DNA of 64,000 nucleotides from Porphyromonadaceae bacterium UBA7203 (GTDB lineage: Bacteria > Bacteroidota > Bacteroidia > Bacteroidales > Muribaculaceae). The stretch is taken from the NCBI GenBank assembly GCA_002490725.1, contig DKUN01000006.1:1-64000 (forward strand). Reading direction: 5' to 3'. Each line of letters begins with the position of its first letter. Within the stretch, counting starts at the first letter, position 1. The position numbers and the translations under genes are program-made. The notes under the pieces were generated by a model that worked only from the letters and a program-made list of their open reading frames with translations, did not search any database and was not told the DNA's origin. Shown piece after piece: positions 31,308 to 39,139 of this stretch.

Positions 31308-33728
31308 TTACTTCTTGTTGTGATAGCCGTAGCCGTATGAGCCGTAGACTCCGTGAACGGTGTCGGTTGCGTTCAGAATCAGCGCGAGGTTGTTGTAGCG
31401 GTGCTGGCTGTAGAGCTGTTGCAGTACCTTGAGGTCGCACTTTTCGAACAGGCCGCTGCGCATCACGAAGATTGTCATGTCGACATAGGGGTTGAGCAGG
31501 CGGGCGTCGGCCACGATTTCGACCGGCGGGCAGTCAAAGAGGATGTAGTCGTAGCGTTCGCGGAGCTCGTCGATGAGGCGTTCGAGGTTGGGCGAGTAGA
31601 GCAGCTCGGTCGGATTGGGCGGAATGAGGCCTTCGGGAAGAATGTCGAGGTTTTCGATTCCGTTGACGTTGCGGACTATCAAATCGTCGAGGTTGGTGTT
31701 CTTGCCGATAAGGTAGTCAACTATGCCCTTGCGCGGCGAGCCGGCGTTTTGGCTGACGGTGCCTTTGCGCAGGTCCATGTCGACGAGACATGTCTTTTTG
31801 TTTTTGATTGCGAAAATCGCCGCCGTGTTGAGGCTGATGAATGTTTTGCCCGAGCCAGGATTGAGGCTGACCACCATGATGGTCTTGCCGAGCTTGAGCT
31901 CCGAGCGATGGTTCATCGAACCCATGAAGTCGATGTTGGTGCGAATCATGCGGAAGGCCTCGTTGGTAATGTCGCCCGTGTGAGGCCGTACCATAATCTT
32001 GCGGGCCGGCGAGGGCTTGTCGGACTGCTTGCGGGCCAGGGAGAAGCGCGACTTTTTGGGGGCGTCGCACAATGGCACTTCGCCGAGGAACGGTATCGGC
32101 ATGTCCTCGATGTCGCGGCGCGAGCGCACCTTGGTGTTGGTTATTTCGCGCAGGTAGATTATGAGCGTCGGAATCAGCACGCCTACTACCAGAGCAATCA
32201 GAATAATCAGGCGATTTTTGGGCGAGGTGGGAATCTCGGGGCCGAACGGCTCGGTAATCATGCGGGTGTTGTAGACGGTAAAGGCCTGGCTGAGCTCGTT
32301 TTCCTCGCGGCGCTGGAGCAGGAACAGGTAGAGGCTCTCCTTGACTTTCTGCTTGCGCTCTTCGCTCATCAGGTACTTGGCCTGGCCGGGAGCCGTGGCG
32401 AGTTTCGACTGGGTGTTGTTATCGACGGCCGAGATTGCCTTGTAGCGTTTGTTGAGCGATTCGAGGGCCGCGTCGACCGAGGCAAGGATAGCTTCGCGCG
32501 TGCGCTTGATGGCGTCGGCCTTCTGGCGCATCAGCGGGCTCTCTTCGGGCATGGTTTCGAGCTTGAGGTTGCGTTCGGCTACGGCGCGGTTATATTCCGT
32601 CACCATCATCTGGATGCTCGTGCCACCGATTTCGGCGGTTGCGGGGAGCGGACGGGTAAGGTCGCCGGCCGCAAGTTCGTTTTTCAGATAGCGGCCGATG
32701 GCAATTTCCTGGGTGAGCTGGTTGAGCGCCTTCTGGTTTTCGGTGCTTTGTGCCAGATAGAGGTTTGCCATGGTTTCCATATCCATCATGCGGTGCGAGC
32801 TCTTGTACTTGGTGATGTTGCTTTCAACGTCGCCGAGTTCATCTTCAATCGACACGAGGCGGTCGTCGATAAACTGCGACGTGGCCATGGCGATTTTGTT
32901 CTTGTCGGCAACCCAGCGCTGGTTGTAGGCGTCGACGATCGATGTAAGTATGTCGGAGCCCTTTGCGGCCGACGAGGTGGAGATGGAGAGCATGACGATG
33001 TTGCCGCGGTCTTCGTCGAAATTGCTGTTGATGAGCTTGCAGAAGTTGCGGGCGCACGTCTTGACGGGCGAATGGGCGTAATTTATCTTTGAGGGAATGT
33101 CGCCTCCTTCGGTCGCGGGCTCTTCGAGGAAATGGGTCGGCTTGATTACGAAAGAGCCTACGGGGGTAATTACCGTGTCGTTAAACGAGGCTTCGATATG
33201 GTCTGATTTGACCTTCTTGCCGGCTTTTTTGAATTTGCTGAGCGAGTAGCCCGTCTTTTCATCGTTAATCGCGATGGTGAAGGCGTATGACGAGTTGCGG
33301 TTGGTCAGCGAGTCGATGGTCACGACGTCGACCGGCGAGGCCTTGTAGAGGTCTTGCTTACGGAGTCCCTTGCGTGTGGTGTAGACTTCGTTGAGATCGA
33401 GCTGCTTCACGACCTGCTCCATGATTTCCGGCGAGGTCATGATGAACATTTCGTTGAGCACCTCGCTTGAAACCGGATTGATGCCGAGCATCGACAGGTC
33501 GGCTGCGACGCTCTGCGAGGAGTCGTCCTTGAGCAGGATTTCGGTGGTGCGGGTATAGGATGGAGTTGCTGCCAGCAGGTAGAGGCATGCAACTGCCAGA
33601 CAGATGCCGACAGAAACGACATACCAGATCCATTTGCTTCGCATCTGGCGGTAGAGGTCGGTCAGTGTGAGTTCGGGCTCATCCGCCGGCATGACGGCTT
33701 GAGTTTGCCTGATATCGTTGTCTTCCAT
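31308..33728 (-). CDS. Polysaccharide co-polymerase with tyrosine autokinase domain (Wzc/BY-kinase)
   Basis: This 806-residue protein controls capsule or exopolysaccharide polymerisation and export. An N-terminal Wzz-type chain-length domain is bounded by TM helices at about residues 34-54 and 503-524, with a long coiled periplasmic part. The cytoplasmic BY-kinase has Walker A NPGSGKT (about 622-628), Walker A' CLVDMDLR and Walker B ILFDCPPVEIV. The end is a tyrosine cluster, YGSYGYGYHNKK, the usual autophosphorylation tail. It is 18 nt downstream of the wza-like gene. No polymerase or flippase gene is in view, so the rest of the pathway is elsewhere. Confidence 0.93.
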   Translation of the reverse strand: MEDNDIRQTQAVMPADEPELTLTDLYRQMRSKWIWYVVSVGICLAVACLYLLAATPSYTRTTEILLKDDSSQSVAADLSMLGINPVSSEVLNEMFIMTSPEIMEQVVKQLDLNEVYTTRKGLRKQDLYKASPVDVVTIDSLTNRNSSYAFTIAINDEKTGYSLSKFKKAGKKVKSDHIEASFNDTVITPVGSFVIKPTHFLEEPATEGGDIPSKINYAHSPVKTCARNFCKLINSNFDEDRGNIVMLSISTSSAAKGSDILTSIVDAYNQRWVADKNKIAMATSQFIDDRLVSIEDELGDVESNITKYKSSHRMMDMETMANLYLAQSTENQKALNQLTQEIAIGRYLKNELAAGDLTRPLPATAEIGGTSIQMMVTEYNRAVAERNLKLETMPEESPLMRQKADAIKRTREAILASVDAALESLNKRYKAISAVDNNTQSKLATAPGQAKYLMSEERKQKVKESLYLFLLQRREENELSQAFTVYNTRMITEPFGPEIPTSPKNRLIILIALVVGVLIPTLIIYLREITNTKVRSRRDIEDMPIPFLGEVPLCDAPKKSRFSLARKQSDKPSPARKIMVRPHTGDITNEAFRMIRTNIDFMGSMNHRSELKLGKTIMVVSLNPGSGKTFISLNTAAIFAIKNKKTCLVDMDLRKGTVSQNAGSPRKGIVDYLIGKNTNLDDLIVRNVNGIENLDILPEGLIPPNPTELLYSPNLERLIDELRERYDYILFDCPPVEIVADARLLNPYVDMTIFVMRSGLFEKCDLKVLQQLYSQHRYNNLALILNATDTVHGVYGSYGYGYHNKK

Positions 33729-33746
33729 TGACTTTTACGGAAAAGG

Positions 33747-34598
33747 TTATCGTGAAAGGGTTATGGCGAAGGTGGCTATGGTGATGGCGAGAGATGCCAG
33801 CGAAGTCCAGAAGCCGATGCTCTTGAATGTGTTCTCGTTAAGGGTGCTTTGGCCGGCGCGCACGTCGTTGGGTTCGACGTAGATGATGTCGTTTTGCTGA
33901 ATGAAGTATGCCGGTGACTCCAGGAAGGCGGTGTCGCGCAGGTCGAGCTTATAGGCCTTGCGCGTGCCGTCGGGCTGCTCGCGGAGCACCCACACGGCGT
34001 CGCGGCGTCCGTAGATGGTCAGGTCGCCGGCAATCGACAGGGCCTCGATCAGAGTCAGGTCGTCTTTGGTGATGGGATAGTTGCCTACGTTTTTGATTTC
34101 GCCGATGGTGCTGAACGAGAGGTTGGCGAACTGTACGGTGACGTTGACGGCGTTATGGGAGTCGTCTTTGACCAGATGGGCGGCGATGATGCGGCCCTGG
34201 ACCGTTTCGGCTATTTCCTGACGGGTCAGGCCTGCAACGTGGACCGTGCCTATTTCGGGCATGTTGATGTCGCCGGTCTTGTTGACGGTGTAGGGGAGTA
34301 TGACTGAAGAGTTGTTGGCTGTCACGCCGCCGTAATTCATGTTTATTTCGGGGCGTCGGCTGCCTGACAGGAGCGACAGCCTGCCTGCGATTTCCGGGTC
34401 GGCTGAGCTGACGTAGACCATGATTTCATCGCCCGGCTGCACCTTGACAGGCTTGCTCGGAGCCTGGTTTATAATGGCTTCGGGGGTGAGCTTTTGCATA
34501 TAAAGCACCTCTTTCGAGGCGTTGCAGCCTGTTAGCGCCATTGCTATTATGATTGCTCCGGCGGCCATCGCTGCCGCATGCTTGAATTTGCGTAGCAT
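33747..34598 (-). CDS. Polysaccharide export lipoprotein (Wza-like)
   Basis: This protein of about 283 residues belongs to the Poly_export/SLBB family forming the outer-membrane exit channel for capsular or exopolysaccharide. A lipoprotein signal ends at LTGC (about residue 25). The Poly_export domain has VQPGDEIMVYVSSADPEIAGRLS, and an SLBB domain begins around FSTIGEIKNVGNYPITKDDLTLIEAL. The C-terminal hydrophobic segment FWTSLASLAITIATFAITL may be a membrane-spanning helix. I set the start at 34598, where the signal peptide begins; an upstream in-frame ATG (34640) would only add a polar tail. Confidence 0.9.
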   Translation of the reverse strand: MLRKFKHAAAMAAGAIIIAMALTGCNASKEVLYMQKLTPEAIINQAPSKPVKVQPGDEIMVYVSSADPEIAGRLSLLSGSRRPEINMNYGGVTANNSSVILPYTVNKTGDINMPEIGTVHVAGLTRQEIAETVQGRIIAAHLVKDDSHNAVNVTVQFANLSFSTIGEIKNVGNYPITKDDLTLIEALSIAGDLTIYGRRDAVWVLREQPDGTRKAYKLDLRDTAFLESPAYFIQQNDIIYVEPNDVRAGQSTLNENTFKSIGFWTSLASLAITIATFAITLSR

Positions 34599-34679
34599 AA
34601 TGTAAGTTTCTAAGTTGCTTCTTTGTTGTTGATGTGACAATTAAGCGGACGGCAGGTTGGGTCTGCTGTCAGTACGGCG

Positions 34680-34711
34680 CAAATTTACGCAATTTTTGTG
34701 ACTCTGACAAG
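34680..34711 (-). promoter_or_regulatory. Promoter of the wza-wzc-like operon
   Basis: On the minus strand CTTG (34708-34711; TTTG with one mismatch) is followed after 20 nt by TAAATTTG (34680-34687). The start would be near 34675, downstream of the glycosyltransferase stop, so wza-wzc is an independent unit with a leader of about 75 nt. Confidence 0.65.
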
Positions 34712-34723
34712 TGTGAGTCAATG

Positions 34724-35743
34724 CTAATCGTGGTGGTTTGCCCGTTTTATGTTACACAACATACTGAATCGTTTGAGTCTGCGCAGATAGTAGCTGACAA
34801 GTATGTCGGGGCGATTTTTAATCAGATTTGTGTCGGCTCCCGACAGCACGGCTTCCGGAGCCATAAGTCGGTAGTCGCGGTGTGCCTTAAGAATTGCGCG
34901 CGCGTCGGCAAAGTGGAATGTGGCTACGCTCTTGGCCCAGGCTATGGTGTCGAGCAGGCGCCTGCGTGTCAGGGCCCGGCTGCGATCGGCTGCGGGCAGG
35001 TTTTTGTGGAGCAGCAACAGGTTGTTGCGGAAGTTGAGATATGTTTTCTTCGGATTGCCGACAGGCAGCGAGCCGCCTCCGAGGTGCATGACGGCGGCCG
35101 AGGGTACGGCGGCGATGTCATGGCCGGCCAGGCGCAGCCTCCAGCAGAGGTCAATTTCTTCCATGTGTGCGAAAAACGAGGTGTCGAGTCCGCCGGCGCT
35201 GCGGTAGAGGTCGGTTCTGACCATCAGTGCAGCCCCCGTGGCCCAGTCGCAGTTAATGGGGCTGTCATACTGGCCGTTGTCGGTTTCGACGGTCGAGAAA
35301 ATGCGACCGCGGCAATAGGGGAAGCCGTTACGGTCGATGAATCCGCCGCAGGCGCCTGCATATTCGAACTTCGACGGGTCGTGCCAGCTCAGAATTTTGG
35401 GCTGGCAGGCAGCGCAGCGCGGATGGGCCTCCATGTAGTCAAACAGCGCCCTGTCCCAGCCGGCCACCGGTGCCACGTCGGAGTTGAGCAGAATGGTGTA
35501 AGGGGCGTCTGATTGCTCGAGCGCGAGGTTATAGCCGCCGGCAAAGCCATGGTTTTCGGGAAATTCTATGGTCCGGAGGCCGAGCCAGCGTGCGTAGTCG
35601 AGCGAGCCGTCGGTCGAGCCGTTGTCGGCGACGATTACCTCCGACAGTTCCAGGTCGGTGGTGTCGAGTACACGCGGCAGAAACTCCTTGAGCAGGTTAA
35701 GGCCGTTCCAGTTGAGAATGATGATGTTAATCTGTTTCATCAT
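34724..35743 (-). CDS. Glycosyltransferase family 2
   Basis: This 339-residue GT-A enzyme transfers a sugar from a nucleotide-sugar donor. Motifs are IIILNWNGLNLL at the N-terminus, VIVADNGSTDGS, the metal-binding variant LLNSDVAPVAGWD (about residues 90-102) and FFAHMEEIDLCWRLRLAGH, the ED-type catalytic region of rhamnosyl-type GT2 enzymes. It has no membrane helix. The start overlaps the mtaB stop by 4 nt (35740-35743). It lies just upstream of the polysaccharide export genes, so a role in surface glycan synthesis is plausible; acceptor and sugar are unknown. Confidence 0.88.
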   Translation of the reverse strand: MMKQINIIILNWNGLNLLKEFLPRVLDTTDLELSEVIVADNGSTDGSLDYARWLGLRTIEFPENHGFAGGYNLALEQSDAPYTILLNSDVAPVAGWDRALFDYMEAHPRCAACQPKILSWHDPSKFEYAGACGGFIDRNGFPYCRGRIFSTVETDNGQYDSPINCDWATGAALMVRTDLYRSAGGLDTSFFAHMEEIDLCWRLRLAGHDIAAVPSAAVMHLGGGSLPVGNPKKTYLNFRNNLLLLHKNLPAADRSRALTRRRLLDTIAWAKSVATFHFADARAILKAHRDYRLMAPEAVLSGADTNLIKNRPDILVSYYLRRLKRFSMLCNIKRANHHD

Positions 35744-37029
35744 ATGACTTCGCCGATGAATTTGTCGGCTTCGGGGTTGAGCGATTTCAGACGCACGTTG
35801 ACCACGCGGTTGGCCAGGTCGGGACGCGGTGTCGGAAGTTTGACGCGCAGGTAATTGTCGGTAAAGCCGCCTGTCTTGCCGTGGCTGACGTGCTCGACGA
35901 GCATCGGGCGCACCGTTTGGACGAACGGCTCGGAAAAGGCGCGCTGCTTCGCGGTCGAGACGTCGGTCATGACCTGCATGCGGCGGTGTTTCTCCTCGGG
36001 GCTGACAACCAGGTCGATGTCGGTCAGGGCACGGGTGCCCGGGCGTTCGGAGTAGGGGAATATGTGGAGCCTCGAAATCGGCAGCGATTCAACGAACTCT
36101 CGGCTCTGTTCGAAGCGCTCGGGGCTTTCGCCGCGCGCGCCGACAATGAGGTCTACGCCGATGAACGCGTGAGGCATGGCGCTGCGGATCTTGTTGACTT
36201 TTTCGGCAAAAAGGTCCGAAAGGTAGTGGCGCCGCATCAGGCGCAACACGTCGTCCGAGCCACACTGGAGCGGAATGTGGAAATGGGGCATGAACCGGCG
36301 GCTGCCGGCCACGAATTCAATGATGCCGTCGGTCAGCAGGTCGGGCTCGATCGAGCTGATGCGGTAGCGCTCGATTCCGTCAACCTTGTCGAGCTCGCGA
36401 ATGAGGTCGAGAAAGTTATGGTCGGTGCCGTTGCCGAAGTCGCCGATGTTGACGCCGGTGATTACGATTTCCTTGCCTCCCTCGTCGGCAACCCGGCGGG
36501 CCTGGTCGACGAGCTGCTCGATTGTGCCGGAGCGCGAGCGGCCGCGGGCGGCGGGAATGGTACAGTAGGTGCACCAGTAGTTGCAGCCGTCCTGAACCTT
36601 CAGGAAGTAGCGTGTGCGGTCGCCGCGCGAACATGAGGGCATGAACTCGCGCAGCATGCGCGACGGCACAACCTCGGCCACTTCGGTCGCCGTGCCGCTG
36701 ACGTAATCGGCAATGCGCAGTTTGTCGTTGATGCCCACAACCATCTCCACTCCGGGCAGCGACGCCGCCTCGACGGGCTGCAGCTGGGCGTAGCAGCCGG
36801 TGACGATTATGCGCGCTGACGGATAGCGGGTGTGGAGCGACCTGATGAGCCTGCGGCATTTGCGGTCGGCTTCCTGGGTCACGGAGCAGGTGTTTACGAT
36901 GCAGAAATCGGGCGTTTCGCCGGGGGCTATACGGACAACACCGCGGTCAGCTAATGCTGCCGCGATGGTGCCGGTCTCGGCAAAGTTGAGTTTACAGCCG
37001 AGAGTGGAATAGAGAGCTTTCTTTGTCAC
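35740..37029 (-). CDS. mtaB: tRNA (t6A37) methylthiotransferase MtaB
   Basis: This 429-residue radical-SAM enzyme converts t6A37 to ms2t6A37 in ANN-decoding tRNAs. The N-terminal UPF0004 domain has LGCKLNFAETGTI and VNTCSVTQEADRK cysteines. The radical-SAM motif DGCNYWCTYCTIP (CxxxCxxC) lies near residue 150, and a TRAM-like domain ends the protein. Translation starts with GTG (37027-37029), directly abutting the GH20 stop. The 4-nt overlap with the glycosyltransferase gene suggests co-translation despite unrelated functions. Confidence 0.92.
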   Translation of the reverse strand: MTKKALYSTLGCKLNFAETGTIAAALADRGVVRIAPGETPDFCIVNTCSVTQEADRKCRRLIRSLHTRYPSARIIVTGCYAQLQPVEAASLPGVEMVVGINDKLRIADYVSGTATEVAEVVPSRMLREFMPSCSRGDRTRYFLKVQDGCNYWCTYCTIPAARGRSRSGTIEQLVDQARRVADEGGKEIVITGVNIGDFGNGTDHNFLDLIRELDKVDGIERYRISSIEPDLLTDGIIEFVAGSRRFMPHFHIPLQCGSDDVLRLMRRHYLSDLFAEKVNKIRSAMPHAFIGVDLIVGARGESPERFEQSREFVESLPISRLHIFPYSERPGTRALTDIDLVVSPEEKHRRMQVMTDVSTAKQRAFSEPFVQTVRPMLVEHVSHGKTGGFTDNYLRVKLPTPRPDLANRVVNVRLKSLNPEADKFIGEVI

Positions 37030-39036
37030 TTATTTGATTGCGTTGATAACGCGGAAGTTTGTTACCTTTGACTTGAAGTCGCCGGCCTTGTCGAGCGGGA
37101 ACACCAGCGTGCGTACCAGCGAACTCTCATAGCCGCCGACGGGCTGGAGACGGCCTTCGGCATTGGGCCTGGAGTACTTGAACCAGAGCACGTTCATGTC
37201 GTCGACCAGCTTGTCGTTGACATAGAGCTTGGTGCCGGCGTTGTTGCCTGTAATCTTGATGTGGAGCTTTTCGCCGGGCAGAATGTTCTGGCGGTAGGTG
37301 TAGAGTTTATCCTCGCGCGAGTAGCCCATGTTGCCGGTAACGGGGTCGCTGAGCCAGAATGTGGCATAGGGGCTCTCGAATAGCTTGGTGCCTTTGGCTT
37401 CGTCGGCGCCGGTGATGTCGAATTCTACTGTGTAGTCATAGCCGATTTCGGGAATCGGGAGCTTCTGGCCGGGATTCACAACGCCGAGGTTCAGCACTTC
37501 GGTGGCTTCGTCGCGGTTGCCGTAGCGGCCCAGATAGTTCACGCCGGGAGCCTCCATCATGTGCGAGCTGCGGCTGATGAATTCCTTGTAGGGCACGGTG
37601 GTCTTGTCGGCGCTCCATGTCTTGGCGGCCATGGTGGGGAGCGCGGCCATTACGCGGTGGGCGATATCCTTGACGGTGATGCCGTTGGAGGGCACGTCGT
37701 TCCACACGGCAAACATGCCGCCCTTGATCTGGTTGATGGTGTCGCCGCTGAACACCTGGCCGCCGATGTTGGCCGGGGTCCAGTGGTTATAGAGCAGGTC
37801 AGTGTTCAGATAGTCGTAGTAATAGCCGGCTTTTGGCACGATGTAGACCCAGCCGTCGGGAATCGAAACGACGTCATAGCCGAGCTTGAGCATATCCTTG
37901 GGGTTTGCATAGCCGTTGCTCCAGCAGAGCATCAGCACATTGTCGACCTTGACCGGCGTCTTGCCCTTGGCGTGGGTCAGCGAGCCCCATACCATGGGCT
38001 GCTTATCGAATTTTTCAACAAAGCGGATAAAATGGTCGGTAAATCCGCGAAATTGCTCCATGGTGAGCGAGTCGCCCTGATATTCGTCGGTGCCGATGTT
38101 GAAGCGCGGGCCGGAAAATACGGGGTCGGGGCCTTCGAGATATTCGGTGAAGAGCTGCTCGATGAACCGGTTGGTTTCAGGCTTGGTGATGTCGAGATGG
38201 TCAAAGCCGTTGCGTCCGGTCGATGCGATTTCGGGCTTGAAGCGGGTAAAGGCCAGCGAGTGGGCGGGCACATCGATTTCGGGGATGATTTCAACGCCCT
38301 TCGACTTGGCGTAGGCTATGAAGTCGCGGAATTCGCGCTTGGTGTAGGAACCGTCGCGGGCGGTCAGGCCGGGGAAGGTTTCGCTCTCCAGGCGGAATGC
38401 GGCCTGAGTCTTGCTCCAGTCATTGTCGTAGTAGCGCGGAAAACCGTTGTCGTTCAGGTGAACGGCCAGGGTGTTCATCTTGTAGTAGCTCATGGTGTTG
38501 ACCAGAGCATAGAGATAATCCATCGGAATGTATTTGCGGCCGCAGTCAATCATGAAGCCGCGCATGCCGAAGGCGGGCGAGTCGGTAATGGTGCCGACGG
38601 GGAGCGAGATTCCGTCTTCAGAGTTTTCGGTGAGTTGGAGCAGGGTGCGTGTGGCCCAGTAGAGGCCCTGTTCGGTCGGAGCGGTGAGAGTCACGCCGTC
38701 GGGAGTGATTTTGATGGTGTAAGCCTCGGTGCCGGCTTTCTTGTCTTTTTTAATCTGGAGGGAGATGTCGCCCTTCTTGGCCTTTTCGGCTACGACGGGA
38801 AGCGCGGTGCCGCACATTGTCGTGTAGTCTTGGCTGAACAGGCGGGCAACGTTTTGTGCTTCGGTGCTCTTCGGGTCGGCAACGATGCGGGCGGTTTGCA
38901 AGGCGGGGGTAAAGGAGCCTTCACCGCCTTTCCAGTTGCTGACTTCGGGCACTGTAAAAGGCTTCGGGTTTGTAGCGTAGGCCAGGGCTGAGCCGATAAT
39001 CAGCATGGCCGCAATCAGGGTCTTTTTTAGTGTCAT
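37030..39036 (-). CDS. Secreted beta-N-acetylhexosaminidase (GH20)
   Basis: This 668-residue enzyme removes terminal GlcNAc or GalNAc from glycans such as mucin. After a signal peptide (TLKKTLIAAMLIIGSALAYA) comes an N-terminal GH20b domain. The TIM barrel has the catalytic Asp-Glu pair in FNIGTDEYQG (about D318-E319), using substrate-assisted catalysis. A C-terminal beta-rich domain follows (about 530-668). There is no lipobox, so it is probably periplasmic or secreted. I chose ATG 39036, where the signal peptide begins, rather than 39066. It has its own promoter and is the first gene of a GH20-mtaB-glycosyltransferase transcript. Confidence 0.92.
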   Translation of the reverse strand: MTLKKTLIAAMLIIGSALAYATNPKPFTVPEVSNWKGGEGSFTPALQTARIVADPKSTEAQNVARLFSQDYTTMCGTALPVVAEKAKKGDISLQIKKDKKAGTEAYTIKITPDGVTLTAPTEQGLYWATRTLLQLTENSEDGISLPVGTITDSPAFGMRGFMIDCGRKYIPMDYLYALVNTMSYYKMNTLAVHLNDNGFPRYYDNDWSKTQAAFRLESETFPGLTARDGSYTKREFRDFIAYAKSKGVEIIPEIDVPAHSLAFTRFKPEIASTGRNGFDHLDITKPETNRFIEQLFTEYLEGPDPVFSGPRFNIGTDEYQGDSLTMEQFRGFTDHFIRFVEKFDKQPMVWGSLTHAKGKTPVKVDNVLMLCWSNGYANPKDMLKLGYDVVSIPDGWVYIVPKAGYYYDYLNTDLLYNHWTPANIGGQVFSGDTINQIKGGMFAVWNDVPSNGITVKDIAHRVMAALPTMAAKTWSADKTTVPYKEFISRSSHMMEAPGVNYLGRYGNRDEATEVLNLGVVNPGQKLPIPEIGYDYTVEFDITGADEAKGTKLFESPYATFWLSDPVTGNMGYSREDKLYTYRQNILPGEKLHIKITGNNAGTKLYVNDKLVDDMNVLWFKYSRPNAEGRLQPVGGYESSLVRTLVFPLDKAGDFKSKVTNFRVINAIK

Positions 39037-39063
39037 AATTGAGTGGTTGAAGTTAAGTTTCCG

Positions 39064-39094
39064 CAAAGTTACGAAACATCCGCGACAATTGCAA
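39064..39094 (-). promoter_or_regulatory. Promoter of the GH20-mtaB-glycosyltransferase operon
   Basis: On the minus strand TTG (39092-39094), 20 nt, then a perfect -7 box TAACTTTG (39064-39071). The leader to the ATG at 39036 would be about 24 nt. Confidence 0.68.
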
Positions 39095-39139
39095 CACTCT
39101 GTTGTGGCCTACGCACTTTGCCATAAGGCTTTTTGGCCT

